Assembly: GCA_947073765.1 (NCBI GenBank)
Contig: CAMTMZ010000026.1
Span: forward strand, 1-36,883
Direction of reading: 5' to 3'
DNA: 36,883 nt
From: an uncultured Bacillota bacterium
GTDB lineage: Bacteria > Bacillota > Clostridia > Oscillospirales > Oscillospiraceae
Below, piece by piece: positions 16,001 to 24,058 of this stretch (its first letter is position 1; the number at the start of each line of letters is the position of its first letter). Below the pieces are notes generated by a model. It saw nothing but the letters and a program-made list of their open reading frames with translations. It was not told the DNA's origin and ran no database searches. Position numbers and translations under genes: made by a program.

Positions 16001-18196
16001 ACACCAAAGAACCACTACGCCATTGTGGCGGTGGGAGATTGCTTCAAGCCAGGCACGCAGCTGAACGAACCCGCAGACAGATATCTCAGCAACTTCTCCT
16101 CCCCTGCATCTCACGAGGGCTCCGCCTCCACTGATCACTGGTATAGCTGCACTTTACAGAGCCACGCCAGCAAAGAGGACCCTCTGCGTGTACACTACTG
16201 CCTGTGGGCGGAGACCAAGTGGCATCTCGCCACCCCCCTAGACCTCCGCAACAGTTCAGAGCCGTCTGGCGATCCGTGTGCCGTGGAGCAGCCTCTGATT
16301 CAAGTGGACAAGACCTCTACCCTGCTCAACGCCATCTTTCAGACGCCCCTGCCAACGGAGGTCTTGGACTATTATTACCACACCTCCCAGAAGCAGGGCA
16401 GAAACCAGGATGCCAAGGCAATGGAAAGGATTGCGCTGCTGCGTCCTCACGGTCATATGCATTACATCCGCTATGGGCATATTTCCCAGGGAGATAACCA
16501 CTATCAGTTCTATTTTGACTTTCAAAATATGGCCAGCTCCCCAAAAATTCTCAAGCAACTGACCGAATGGGCCAAGAATATTTCCATCGACGCCGACGCC
16601 TATAACATCGTCATCTCCCCTCTGCAAATCACCAACGCCATATTTTTAAAGACCATTATTGACCATGTATTCGGCAGCAATCTGCATCTGCTCCACATCG
16701 ACATTAACGGAACTGGAAAGGAAACGGTCCGTACAAAATTCGAGTATATCTCGGAGGAGCTGAAGCGGATCTCCAACGCCTATTCCGCCATACATTTTTA
16801 CTATGTAGACGATTCCATCTGTACTGGCGCCACCATCCAGCGGGCCTACAAGTTTTTGCTTATGCTGTGCCAGCAGGCTGGCCTTGACCCTTCAGCTCTT
16901 CTTCGGGGATATGGCAGCTTCCACTTTGAGAAGGTATTTCTCTTTGTCAACCGAAACTCCTATGAGACGGCCCGCATTTGGGTGCGCAGGCCCGCGGAGG
17001 ACTGGAAGGGCTTCATCAATCTCTGCGTCCCGTCCTACAATACCCACGCCAACACCTGCCCCGCCTGCCGGATCCGGGACAGATTCCAGCTGCTGTCCAA
17101 GCGAAGCGCCACAAACCAGCTGACGGCATATTTTTCCCGCAGCGCCTCCAAGCACAGCGCCCGCACCCTCGCCGAGTATGACCGGTATCTGTCCGGGGAA
17201 ATTCTGGATAATCCGGCCTACCTCAGCTGGCTCCGCACCTATGTAAACGGCCACGCCACATCCCCAGATGCTTCTGTCATAGAGAAAGACCAGTACCGGC
17301 AGGCCAAGGCCCTTCTGCTGAATGCTTCCGCTGATCATGCCAGCAGAACCTTGAGCCAGCTCTCTCAAGCTCACCCAGAAATTCCCTTCGTCCCTCTCAT
17401 GCGGTATGTGGTCGCCCAAGAGCATTTCTCCCGGCTGGATACCATGAACCTCGCTTACATAAAGCTTGTGTATAGCCGTGGTCTTCAGAAAATATACCGA
17501 AATTGTGCTGAGGGCAGCCATGTTGATCCAAAGAATCTGGACTTTGCCCCCTATCAGAGGGAGTTGATGGTAACCCTGCTGTCTCTCTTCTCGGGTGCCC
17601 TGACTGCCGAGGGAAACGACTACGACCGGATTATGACTTTCAGCTCGTACATCAAGGTGGTCTCCCGGGATTATATCGTCCGCAATTATTTTATCCGCGA
17701 GGCCATCTACTCGGCCCTGCACTGCATCCTGATTCTGCTGATTGAATCCCCGGACCACGACTGTGACAAGGCGCAGTTTCAGCAACATTTTCAATCCGCT
17801 TCACCCATTAACGATGCGGAAGCCGCGTTTTTCAAAACGATCTGTGATGAAAACTATGTATCATTTTTCTACAATATCTGGAAACAATTCGACAGTCTGA
17901 ACAGCTCCAAGGGCCTGAACGTTGACCTTCTGTACCGGGTGTTTAAGATCACCGCCCACCGGCTGGCCCTGCTCCACTCCCACTTCATCATCGAGCATGA
18001 GGTGGTGAAGAAGGTGCTGACAGCTTACAGCAAACTCCTGGATCACTGCCCGATAGAGGATCAATGGCGGCTGCCCAGCGTTGACGAGCTGGTGAAAACC
18101 TATCTTGCCTCAATTAAAACGGCCACCATGTCTGAGGACGACGACAGCATGTGCCACAACCTGCTGAAATTAGGAGGCGACAACCATGTCAGCTGA
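13004..18196 (+). CDS. giant GHKL-ATPase-like and phosphoribosyltransferase-like protein, island gene 3
   Basis: The start at 13004 has an AGGAGG box 8 nt upstream; the protein is 1730 residues. Residues 1-290 are unrecognised. Residues 295-560 look like a GHKL ATPase: N-box-like LLQIIENAQVH (301-311), a degenerate G1 (DDAIDG, 393-398) and G2-like KGGAIGM (518-524). Residues 690-790 may be a STAS-like fold (weak). Residues 885-985 look like a PRTase fold with a degenerate loop (VVFLVGY at 890, PIGSTMST at 960). Residues 1190-1350 look like a second PRTase with an intact PRPP loop, VDDSICTGAT (1268-1277), followed by CPAC (1352-1355). The C-terminal 370 residues are mostly helical. It may bind ATP and a ribose-phosphate ligand as sensor or enzyme. 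It overlaps gene 4 by 11 nt. Not matched to any named system I know. Confidence 0.8.
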   Translation: MDFKVTTNDRGGWQAVWGQLQQQFPFQSDEKYTFSVTLNTENDVTSLRYYFPLCSFLMRNHVTAQLNLSGTEDMLQRAKQFLSILVNDSEEISLVRFGDLENNQRGLICKAYLAQDTSLTPEEKDIVSCVLADMTVRQPTPGEYIYTLAYPRYYRQHNGSWPIKDELLRQTIYDIPETAPKRNKDRIRFKYLPYRDPVASDLLPLIPLRQNSSQSDRWLQQLIQLYRTYSDKQFEEKQLSLQADEIPSFINTPLAELIFYYMLRNLHDSGRIICSSGEQSEIDMILLKKTALDAKSYAEGLLQIIENAQVHSCGGIAYFGMRIYRADSDSTMYTLAKETNTRHILWQNYWLPRTATTNTGSPFNTSDRNNIFNLKNSSGARTYPDFIEFYVLDDAIDGNRVPQGILEKIRSDQQSLDKNRDLHTISEIFKLDERDYANNPIDFYVKHYGMRWLRMHADRLNAIVQIYSPHQTEFFSWQGQDYIRAADLGGLCFSNIFSDGSLLSRGKKPSNGSLARAKGGAIGMLQKVDGGNYTMDGQPKDRIFVKEELELLLPYPKCYSTEYSILVPLAYGPVPHKTTAGKVTPLSFDVGHAFYRDTAIQSVRLEFDPLPAETLQSDSGKSTLVDALTRKLSENINLSQLLRKAESSVCEPGTDAGKAQLNFISLHGHTPAHIELLAKAFFSIIYQTVQQLSDRARLSLLFAVDFGKQRDLINEFVRIFSIFYTKQGKNAYMDSVQIALCSDAAGGKKEINFILAGDTLRSAYNTANSFVYHNADGSLEFVPLLDYLTPPESAESHSPTVPLCPFDLLLTGRQDMCWFLEQMKEKLDTDQRTNRYGCKLSNIHVRLGSKIHIDKFYGAELLFHNVGNINRFAYLIASHIDRDLPKNPEVVFLVGYENYSAVLLQTVVQLLEQRHPQTKLYWITDTRSSGKYPSISFDKFPQEECLLWHGQKILCYTIIPIGSTMSTVHKLLASFRRGMIAAVRGGKASAETNENDPDITPKNHYAIVAVGDCFKPGTQLNEPADRYLSNFSSPASHEGSASTDHWYSCTLQSHASKEDPLRVHYCLWAETKWHLATPLDLRNSSEPSGDPCAVEQPLIQVDKTSTLLNAIFQTPLPTEVLDYYYHTSQKQGRNQDAKAMERIALLRPHGHMHYIRYGHISQGDNHYQFYFDFQNMASSPKILKQLTEWAKNISIDADAYNIVISPLQITNAIFLKTIIDHVFGSNLHLLHIDINGTGKETVRTKFEYISEELKRISNAYSAIHFYYVDDSICTGATIQRAYKFLLMLCQQAGLDPSALLRGYGSFHFEKVFLFVNRNSYETARIWVRRPAEDWKGFINLCVPSYNTHANTCPACRIRDRFQLLSKRSATNQLTAYFSRSASKHSARTLAEYDRYLSGEILDNPAYLSWLRTYVNGHATSPDASVIEKDQYRQAKALLLNASADHASRTLSQLSQAHPEIPFVPLMRYVVAQEHFSRLDTMNLAYIKLVYSRGLQKIYRNCAEGSHVDPKNLDFAPYQRELMVTLLSLFSGALTAEGNDYDRIMTFSSYIKVVSRDYIVRNYFIREAIYSALHCILILLIESPDHDCDKAQFQQHFQSASPINDAEAAFFKTICDENYVSFFYNIWKQFDSLNSSKGLNVDLLYRVFKITAHRLALLHSHFIIEHEVVKKVLTAYSKLLDHCPIEDQWRLPSVDELVKTYLASIKTATMSEDDDSMCHNLLKLGGDNHVS

Positions 18197-20621
18197 TCCC
18201 CTCTCCTGCTTGAATAATATCAAGACCACCACGTATCTGAAAAATATCCGGACCACCGCGTATCTGGAAAATATCCGGATGCTGTTCGACTTTATGCAGG
18301 AGCTGCACTATCGCTACCGGAAGGACACCAGAGAAAAACCTCGTTATGTCGGTTACCGGGGAAACGGAGGTCTCAGCCGCAGGTCCAAGCTGCTGAAGAA
18401 GCTTCAGAATCATATTCACAATGTCACCCAGGAGTGTCTGGACCCCAATCAGGATACAGACGCCTCGCAGCCTCAGCTTCTCTACCAGCACCCCCTGTCC
18501 TCCTACCTCAGCTTCTATCTGAGGCTCTTCCCCCTCAGTCACTCCCACCCGGATACGGCAGGCGCTGTTGGGGAGCAGCTCGCCCCCATGCTGAACTACT
18601 TTAATATCCTGCAATTTCTCACCGATGAGGAATTTGCCTTAGAGCGTGAAAGCCCGGACCACCACGCCTCCCTGCCCTACATCTACGAGGACCTCTGTCT
18701 GTCCATTCGGGAAATGACCGACTGTCATGCCTGCTTTCTCCTGTACCGTGAAAAAGGGGAGTTTACTGAGCTGATCGCCCGCAGCGGGTATGTAATCGAC
18801 GGCGAGAAGGGACTCTTGTCCAACTTCAACATCAAGGCGCCGGAGCTGGACAGCATTATCAAGCAGTGCAGCTTGAAGGACGTTTCTTCAGGCGGAACAG
18901 ATCCCAACCAAATCACCTACCAGGCCTCCCGCCTGGCAATCCCCCCCTCTAACCTAACTTTCTCCAGCGCGGACACCCTGGTTGAGGGCATCCATCTGGT
19001 TCACGGAACCTGTGAGCTTGGCGGCGGTGAATCGTCTGAGCACCAGTATCTGGTGTTTGAGCTCCCCTACTTCAGTGAGGGACACCAGCACGAAAATGAC
19101 CGCAGCTTCTATCTCCTGCTGGACTACAACAGTCTTAACCTGCCCGATATCACAGCGGCCAAGGTGCCAGCGCTGAAGGTGCTTTTCCTGCGCAAGCGCC
19201 TGTGGGAGGCTCTGAGGCAGGACTATGCCGAGCTGATCGATTACCGGTTCGACTGCAGCTATATCAAACCCGTGCAAGAGGGTTCTAAGCCCGCCATTCT
19301 GCATATTTCTGACTCCCATCTGATTGATGATAAAAGCTGGGACAACGGAAAATCTAAGATACTCTGCGAGCAGCTTAAGTCACAGCATTGGGGAAAAATA
19401 GACCTGCTGGCTGTCACCGGCGATATTGTGCTGGCCTCCCGCCACGCGTCGGACGCCCAGGCCAAATACCACCGCATCGGCCAGCTGCTCCAGAACATAG
19501 CCATCTCCCTGTGGTCCACCGATCAAATTCTGCCCCACGACTGGAAGCGCAGGATCATGATTGTTACCGGCAATCATGACTACGCGGCGATGAACGATGT
19601 GTCGGTGGAGACCGGAGGCAGAAGGATCAAAAACGCCGGTCCTGCCGGCCACTCCGGCGGCACAATGTCTAAGTTCACCTATTACATCGAATTTTTGATC
19701 AACTTCCTGGACGCTCCTATTGACGAGCTTTTGGAAAACGACCTGAACGAGATACGGGATTATAAGTATCTGGGACTGACGGTCGCCATGATCAACACCT
19801 CCTCTAAGGCCAATTCCCTGCAAAACAACAAGGTTACAATCAATATCGAAAAGGTACAGCGCCTGATCCAGCAGGCGCCCTGGCACAATTCGGACCATGA
19901 GAGAAGCTATGTCGCCCTGATGCACCACGCTCCCAGCTACACAATCAATTATTTTAAGGATAAGTATGAAATTCAAAAATATCTGAGCAAGGGCGAAGAC
20001 AACTTAACGCTGGAACTGTACAATCGTTACGAGGATCTCTTAAAAGACACCTGTTCTCAGTGGCCAGACATTCCTGCCCCTGACGATGCAGTTCAGGATT
20101 TAATCAAGGAAATTCAAGGTCTTCTGGAATCCAATAACGGCAACGCGAAAGGATTCATGAAATCAGAGCTGAAAAGTGATATGGCCATGCTGGTCAATAT
20201 CCGCAATGCCCCTGACCTAAAGGACGAGTTCCGCTACGATTTTATGTCTAAAAGCATAACTTTGTGTGAAATTCAGGAATATGACAAAGATCAGTTTGAT
20301 AAGGCCTGCGAGCAGCTGTTTGGAAAAGACAGGACGATTATTCTCTGCGGCCATGAACACAAGAATCAATACTGCAATCATACTGCCAATCCGGTGTTTA
20401 TCATTGGCCGGCTGCATAACCGCTCCAAAGCAGGAGCGGGAGAAGGTTATCTCTCTTATCTGGTTGTGACACCGGACACCACATCTGACCCTCCGGCGGC
20501 CGCTATTTATCAAATTCCCCTTGGCCCTCCCGCTTCTTCCGCCCACTCCTGCGCTTGTCCATGTGAGGACTTTTTCAACCGTTCCAGCGGTGAATCTTGT
20601 AGCAGCCGCTGCCCTGTCTAA
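18186..20621 (+). CDS. GAF-like plus calcineurin-type metallophosphoesterase protein, island gene 4
   Basis: 811 residues. About 160-355 resemble a GAF domain: the helix YEDLCLSIREMTDC, the strands HACFLLYREKGEFTELIARSGY, and a closing strand and helix near 315-355. Residues 370-740 form a calcineurin-like phosphoesterase with all metal ligands: Asp376/His378 (ISDSH), Asp413 (TGDIV), Asn463-His464-Asp465 (GNHD), His580 (MHHAP) and His723/His725 (CGHEH). The catalytic region is longer than usual because of inserts between GNHD and MHHAP and between MHHAP and GHEH. The last 27 residues hold five Cys (CACPCE...CSSRC). The N-terminus contains a 9-residue repeat. GGAGG lies 7 nt before the ATG, which overlaps the gene 3 stop, so both are co-translated. 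It may hydrolyse a nucleotide or signalling phosphodiester under control of the GAF-like part. Confidence 0.83.
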   Translation: MSADPLSCLNNIKTTTYLKNIRTTAYLENIRMLFDFMQELHYRYRKDTREKPRYVGYRGNGGLSRRSKLLKKLQNHIHNVTQECLDPNQDTDASQPQLLYQHPLSSYLSFYLRLFPLSHSHPDTAGAVGEQLAPMLNYFNILQFLTDEEFALERESPDHHASLPYIYEDLCLSIREMTDCHACFLLYREKGEFTELIARSGYVIDGEKGLLSNFNIKAPELDSIIKQCSLKDVSSGGTDPNQITYQASRLAIPPSNLTFSSADTLVEGIHLVHGTCELGGGESSEHQYLVFELPYFSEGHQHENDRSFYLLLDYNSLNLPDITAAKVPALKVLFLRKRLWEALRQDYAELIDYRFDCSYIKPVQEGSKPAILHISDSHLIDDKSWDNGKSKILCEQLKSQHWGKIDLLAVTGDIVLASRHASDAQAKYHRIGQLLQNIAISLWSTDQILPHDWKRRIMIVTGNHDYAAMNDVSVETGGRRIKNAGPAGHSGGTMSKFTYYIEFLINFLDAPIDELLENDLNEIRDYKYLGLTVAMINTSSKANSLQNNKVTINIEKVQRLIQQAPWHNSDHERSYVALMHHAPSYTINYFKDKYEIQKYLSKGEDNLTLELYNRYEDLLKDTCSQWPDIPAPDDAVQDLIKEIQGLLESNNGNAKGFMKSELKSDMAMLVNIRNAPDLKDEFRYDFMSKSITLCEIQEYDKDQFDKACEQLFGKDRTIILCGHEHKNQYCNHTANPVFIIGRLHNRSKAGAGEGYLSYLVVTPDTTSDPPAAAIYQIPLGPPASSAHSCACPCEDFFNRSSGESCSSRCPV
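18216..18278 (+). repeat. 27-nt in-frame tandem repeat near the 5' end of gene 4
   Basis: Units at 18216-18242 and 18243-18269, plus 9 nt of a third (AATATCCGG at 18270), encode NIKTTTYLK, NIRTTAYLE and NIR. The units differ at a few bases, so the duplication is not brand new. A change in copy number would add or remove 9 residues without a frameshift. Confidence 0.85.
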
Positions 20622-20762
20622 ATTTCCTAAGCGGGACGATAAGATCTCCTGATTCGTCTGTATCTGGAAGCCGCTGCCTGTCAGGGCCGGTGTACGCGGC
20701 AGTCAGCGCCGGCTCAGGATAAAAAGTCCCTTTGCCCACCGGCATAAACAATAAAACGACAT

Positions 20763-20802
20763 GCCCCCACCCCCGCTTTCCACGGGAGTGGGGGCTGTTT
20801 TT
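20763..20802. terminator. bidirectional terminator between island and secA
   Basis: A long GC hairpin (GCCCCCACCCCCG with CGGGAGTGGGGGC). It is followed by TGTTTTTA on the plus strand and by a T-rich stretch on the minus strand, so it can stop both gene 4 and secA, which converge here. Confidence 0.85.
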
Positions 20803-23557
20803 ACTTCAATTCCGGGTGGTACTGGGGACAGGTGCACTTTTTCCATTTCAGGCCGGAACCGCAGGGGCATGGATCGTTGCGGCCGATTTTGACCACTTTG
20901 CGGACCGGCTGCCTGCGGACAGTGCCGTCTCCGGCGCCGCTCTCCCCGGTGACCTTAGCCACCCGCTCCCGCTTGACCTCCTCATTTTTCCGCAGGCGCA
21001 CCAGAAACAGCCGGCGCAGCGTCTCCTCCTGAATGGCAGCCACCATGTTCTCAAACATCTCGTAGCCTTCCTCTTTATAGGCCACCACGGGGTCATTCTG
21101 GGCGTAGGCCCGCAGGCCGATGCCCTGACGCAGCTCGGTCATGGCGTCGATATGGTCCATCCAATACTCGTCCACCACCCGGAGCATAATCACCCGCTCC
21201 AGCTCACGCATCAGGGATGGAGTGATCTCCTGCTCCTTGCGGGCATATACCTCGGTGGCCTTGTCCAGCAGCAACTGGGTCAGTCCGCCAGCGTCGTATC
21301 CCTCCAGTTCTCCGTCGGACAGGAGCAGGTCAGTGGGGGCGAGGAACATGGCACGGAAGTGGGATACCGCCTCCCGGAAGTTCTCAGCGTCCATATGCTT
21401 CTGTTCACCCATGTGCCCCTGAATGGCGTTGGACACCATGGAGCGGAGCATATTCTGGATGGAGCCCTGGATGTCCTCGCCGTCCAGCACCTGCCGGCGC
21501 TGCTTGTAGATGATCTCCCGCTGGGTGTTCATCACGTCGTCGTACTGCAGGACGTTTTTCCGGGTCTGGAAGTTCCGGGACTCCACCTGCTTCTGGGCAT
21601 TCTCAATGGCTCCGGAGAGCATTTTTGCGTCGATGGGGGTATCCTCGTCCACCCCCAGCTTTTCCATCAGGTTGTACACACGCTCCGAGCCGAACAGGCG
21701 CATGATGTCGTCCTCCAAGGAGAGGAAGAACCGGGTCTCGCCCGGGTCGCCCTGACGTCCGGCACGGCCCCGGAGCTGGTTATCGATGCGCCGGGACTCG
21801 TGGCGCTCGGTGCCCAGAATAAACAGGCCGCCGGCTTGACGAACCTTGTCGGCCTCCGCCTGAATTTCGAGCTTGTATTTGGCCTCCGCCTCGGAGAACT
21901 TCTTCCGGGCGTCCAGAATCTCCTGGTTGTCCGTCTCGGCAAAGCCGGTGGCCTCGGCGATGAGCTCGTCAGTCATCCCCGCCTTGCGCAAATCGGCCTT
22001 GGCCAGGAACTCGGCGTTGCCCCCAAGCATAATGTCGGTACCGCGGCCGGCCATGTTGGTCGCCACGGTGACCGCCCCGAACTTGCCCGCCTGGGCTACG
22101 ATCTCTGCCTCCTTCTCGTGGTTCTTGGCGTTTAGGACGTTATGCTTGATGCCCTTTCTCTTGAGAATGGCGGACAGTTCCTCTGACTTTTCAATGGATA
22201 CCGTACCCACCAGCACAGGCTGGCCCTTGGTATGACAGGCCTCGATCTGCTCTACAATAGCCCGCAGCTTGCCGGAGACGTTCTTATACACCACGTCGGG
22301 CTGATCCACCCGGGCCAGGGCCTTGTTGGTGGGAATTTCCACAATGTCCAGCTCATAGATGGTGCCAAACTCCTCCTCCTCGGTGAGGGCGGTGCCCGTC
22401 ATACCGGAGAGCTTGTCGTACAGACGAAAATAGTTCTGGAAGGTAATGGTGGCCAGGGTCTTGGACTCGTTGGCCACCTCCACCCCCTCTTTGGCCTCGA
22501 TAGCCTGATGGAGCCCCTCGTTATACCGGCGGCCGAACATGAGCCGCCCGGTGAACTCGTCCACGATGATGACCTGGCCGTCCTTCACCACGTAGTCGAT
22601 GTCCCGCTTCATCACGCCCCGGGCCTTGATGGCCTGATTGATGTGGTGGGAGAGCGTGGTATTTTCCATGTCCGCCAGGTTGTCCACCTGGAAGGCCTCC
22701 TCCGCCTTTTTGATGCCCCGGGCGGTGAGCGTGGCGGTCTTGGCCTTCTCATCCACGATGTAGTCGGCGTCGATATCCACGTCCTCTTCTTCTTTTTCGT
22801 CCACCTTCACCACCCGCTGGCACTTCAGCCGGGAGACAAACTGGTCTACCACGGTGTACAGCTGGGTGGACTTCTCCCCCTGGCCGGAAATGATCAAGGG
22901 GGTTCGGGCCTCGTCGATGAGGATGGAGTCCACCTCGTCCACGATGGCAAAGGCGTGGCCCCGCTGGACCAGCTCCTGGGAGTAGATCGCCATGTTGTCC
23001 CGCAGGTAGTCAAAGCCGAACTCATTATTGGTGCCGTAGGTGATGTCGGCCTGATAGGCGGCTTTTTTCTCCTCGCCCATCACGCCGTGGATCACCAGAC
23101 CCACGGTGAGGCCCATGAATCGGAACACCTTGCCCATCCACTCCGAGTCGCGCTTGGCCAGGTAGTCGTTGACGGTGACGATGTGCACCCCCTTGCCGGC
23201 CAGGGCGTTGAGGTAGGCGGGGAGGGTGGCCACCAGGGTCTTGCCTTCGCCGGTTTTCATCTCGGCGATGCGGCCCTGGTGCAAAACGATGCCGCCCACC
23301 ACCTGCACCCGGTAGGGCCGCAGGCCAATAACCCGCCACGCGGCCTCCCGGCAGGCGGCGAAGGCTTCGGGAAGGATGTCGTCCAATGTCTCTCCATTGG
23401 TGAGACGGGCTTTCAGCTCCGGGGTCTTGGCCTGGAGTTGCCCGTCAGTGAGGGCTTTGTACTCCTCCTCCAGGGCATCCACCTTGTCGGCGATGGGGTA
23501 GATAGACTTCAACTCCCGCTGGGAGGAAGTCCCGAACAGCTTGGTAAACAGGCTCAT
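20801..23557 (-). CDS. secA: preprotein translocase ATPase SecA
   Basis: The motor that pushes preproteins through SecYEG. The open frame extends upstream to 23911, but [17 protein letters not shown] at 23557, preceded by a GAGGTG box, is the standard start and gives a normal 918 residues. Visible elements: Walker A-type MKTGEGKT (100-107), [15 protein letters not shown] near 205, the helicase motif [14 protein letters not shown], the [12 protein letters not shown] region, the helical scaffold and a C-terminal SEC-C zinc tail. In that tail the last ligands read [14 protein letters not shown], so the final cysteine is one residue later than the usual adjacent CC or CH. It is monocistronic and convergent with the island. 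Confidence 0.97.
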   Translation of the reverse strand: MSLFTKLFGTSSQRELKSIYPIADKVDALEEEYKALTDGQLQAKTPELKARLTNGETLDDILPEAFAACREAAWRVIGLRPYRVQVVGGIVLHQGRIAEMKTGEGKTLVATLPAYLNALAGKGVHIVTVNDYLAKRDSEWMGKVFRFMGLTVGLVIHGVMGEEKKAAYQADITYGTNNEFGFDYLRDNMAIYSQELVQRGHAFAIVDEVDSILIDEARTPLIISGQGEKSTQLYTVVDQFVSRLKCQRVVKVDEKEEEDVDIDADYIVDEKAKTATLTARGIKKAEEAFQVDNLADMENTTLSHHINQAIKARGVMKRDIDYVVKDGQVIIVDEFTGRLMFGRRYNEGLHQAIEAKEGVEVANESKTLATITFQNYFRLYDKLSGMTGTALTEEEEFGTIYELDIVEIPTNKALARVDQPDVVYKNVSGKLRAIVEQIEACHTKGQPVLVGTVSIEKSEELSAILKRKGIKHNVLNAKNHEKEAEIVAQAGKFGAVTVATNMAGRGTDIMLGGNAEFLAKADLRKAGMTDELIAEATGFAETDNQEILDARKKFSEAEAKYKLEIQAEADKVRQAGGLFILGTERHESRRIDNQLRGRAGRQGDPGETRFFLSLEDDIMRLFGSERVYNLMEKLGVDEDTPIDAKMLSGAIENAQKQVESRNFQTRKNVLQYDDVMNTQREIIYKQRRQVLDGEDIQGSIQNMLRSMVSNAIQGHMGEQKHMDAENFREAVSHFRAMFLAPTDLLLSDGELEGYDAGGLTQLLLDKATEVYARKEQEITPSLMRELERVIMLRVVDEYWMDHIDAMTELRQGIGLRAYAQNDPVVAYKEEGYEMFENMVAAIQEETLRRLFLVRLRKNEEVKRERVAKVTGESGAGDGTVRRQPVRKVVKIGRNDPCPCGSGLKWKKCTCPQYHPELK

Positions 23558-23602
23558 TGCGTAAAACACCTCTCGGTTGTAATTTCGGACACAATTGAAA
23601 TC

Positions 23603-23631
23603 AGTATACCACACTCTTCCCCGCAAAAAAA
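23603..23631 (-). promoter_or_regulatory. probable secA promoter
   Basis: On the minus strand TATACT (23608-23603) lies 46 nt before the secA ATG. The -35 at 17-nt spacing is only a T-run (TTTTTT), so recognition would rest mainly on the good -10. Confidence 0.4.
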
Positions 23632-23724
23632 GAGCAAATTGTAAACTTTCTTGCAGAAAAATTCCGTCCTCTTGGTTCAAATAGCCGAAAATTCCGCACA
23701 CAGCGCATTGTTGTCCGTCAGACG

Positions 23725-23754
23725 TTGACAAACCGCCCTGCTTTGTGGTATGGT
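23725..23754 (+). promoter_or_regulatory. promoter of the riboswitch-symporter transcript
   Basis: TTGACA at 23725-23730, 18-nt spacer, TATGGT at 23749-23754, about 20 nt before the first aptamer. Confidence 0.7.
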
Positions 23755-23772
23755 AACGGAGTAATTGAATAT

Positions 23773-23952
23773 GGACAGACGAAGCGCGCAGGAAAATGGC
23801 CATGTGGCCTGCCGAAGGAGTAACACTCTCAGGCGTTCCGCTCCGGAATAGAGACTGCGCGTGGATGTGACTCTGGAGAAGCTCGTTTACCGGGTGCCGA
23901 AGGTGCAACACGGGGATTTATCGCCGTGAATCTCTCAGGCAAAAGGACAGAG
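23773..23952 (+). ncRNA. tandem glycine riboswitch (gcvT type)
   Basis: Two adjacent glycine aptamers. Aptamer I, about 23783-23862, has a GCGCGCAG/CTGCGCGT closing stem, the core CCGAAGGAGTAA and CTCTCAGGC. Aptamer II, about 23871-23952, has the closing stem CTCTG/CAGAG, the core CCGAAGGTGCAA and the hallmark end TCTCAGGCAAAAGGACAGAG. The linker is short, as in cooperative tandem forms. It sits directly before a symporter gene, so it should couple transport to intracellular glycine. Confidence 0.95.
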
Positions 23953-23965
23953 GATAAAGCCAAAA

Positions 23966-24002
23966 CGGCGGGGCCGCGCTCCGCCGGGCTGCGCTTTTTC
24001 TT
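23966..24002 (+). terminator. riboswitch expression-platform terminator
   Basis: CGGCGG (23966) pairs with CCGCCG (23981) around a GC-rich loop, followed by GGCTGCGC and a TTTTTCTTT run. It lies 14 nt after aptamer II and before the symporter ribosome site. Glycine binding probably decides whether it forms. Confidence 0.7.
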
Positions 24003-24058
24003 TGGGCCGCGGGTATCTCCCAGGCCCTTTTTTCGTCTGCCCGCAAAGGAGAGAGTGT

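Noticed and set aside
20732-23644. Two plus-strand open frames of about 470 codons opposite secA
   Set aside because: They mirror the secA coding strand and run into its regulatory region; there are no recognisable motifs.
23558-23911. N-terminal extension of secA up to 23911
   Set aside because: It would translate through the secA promoter and the antisense of the glycine riboswitch. The MSLFTKLFG start has a ribosome site and fits the family.
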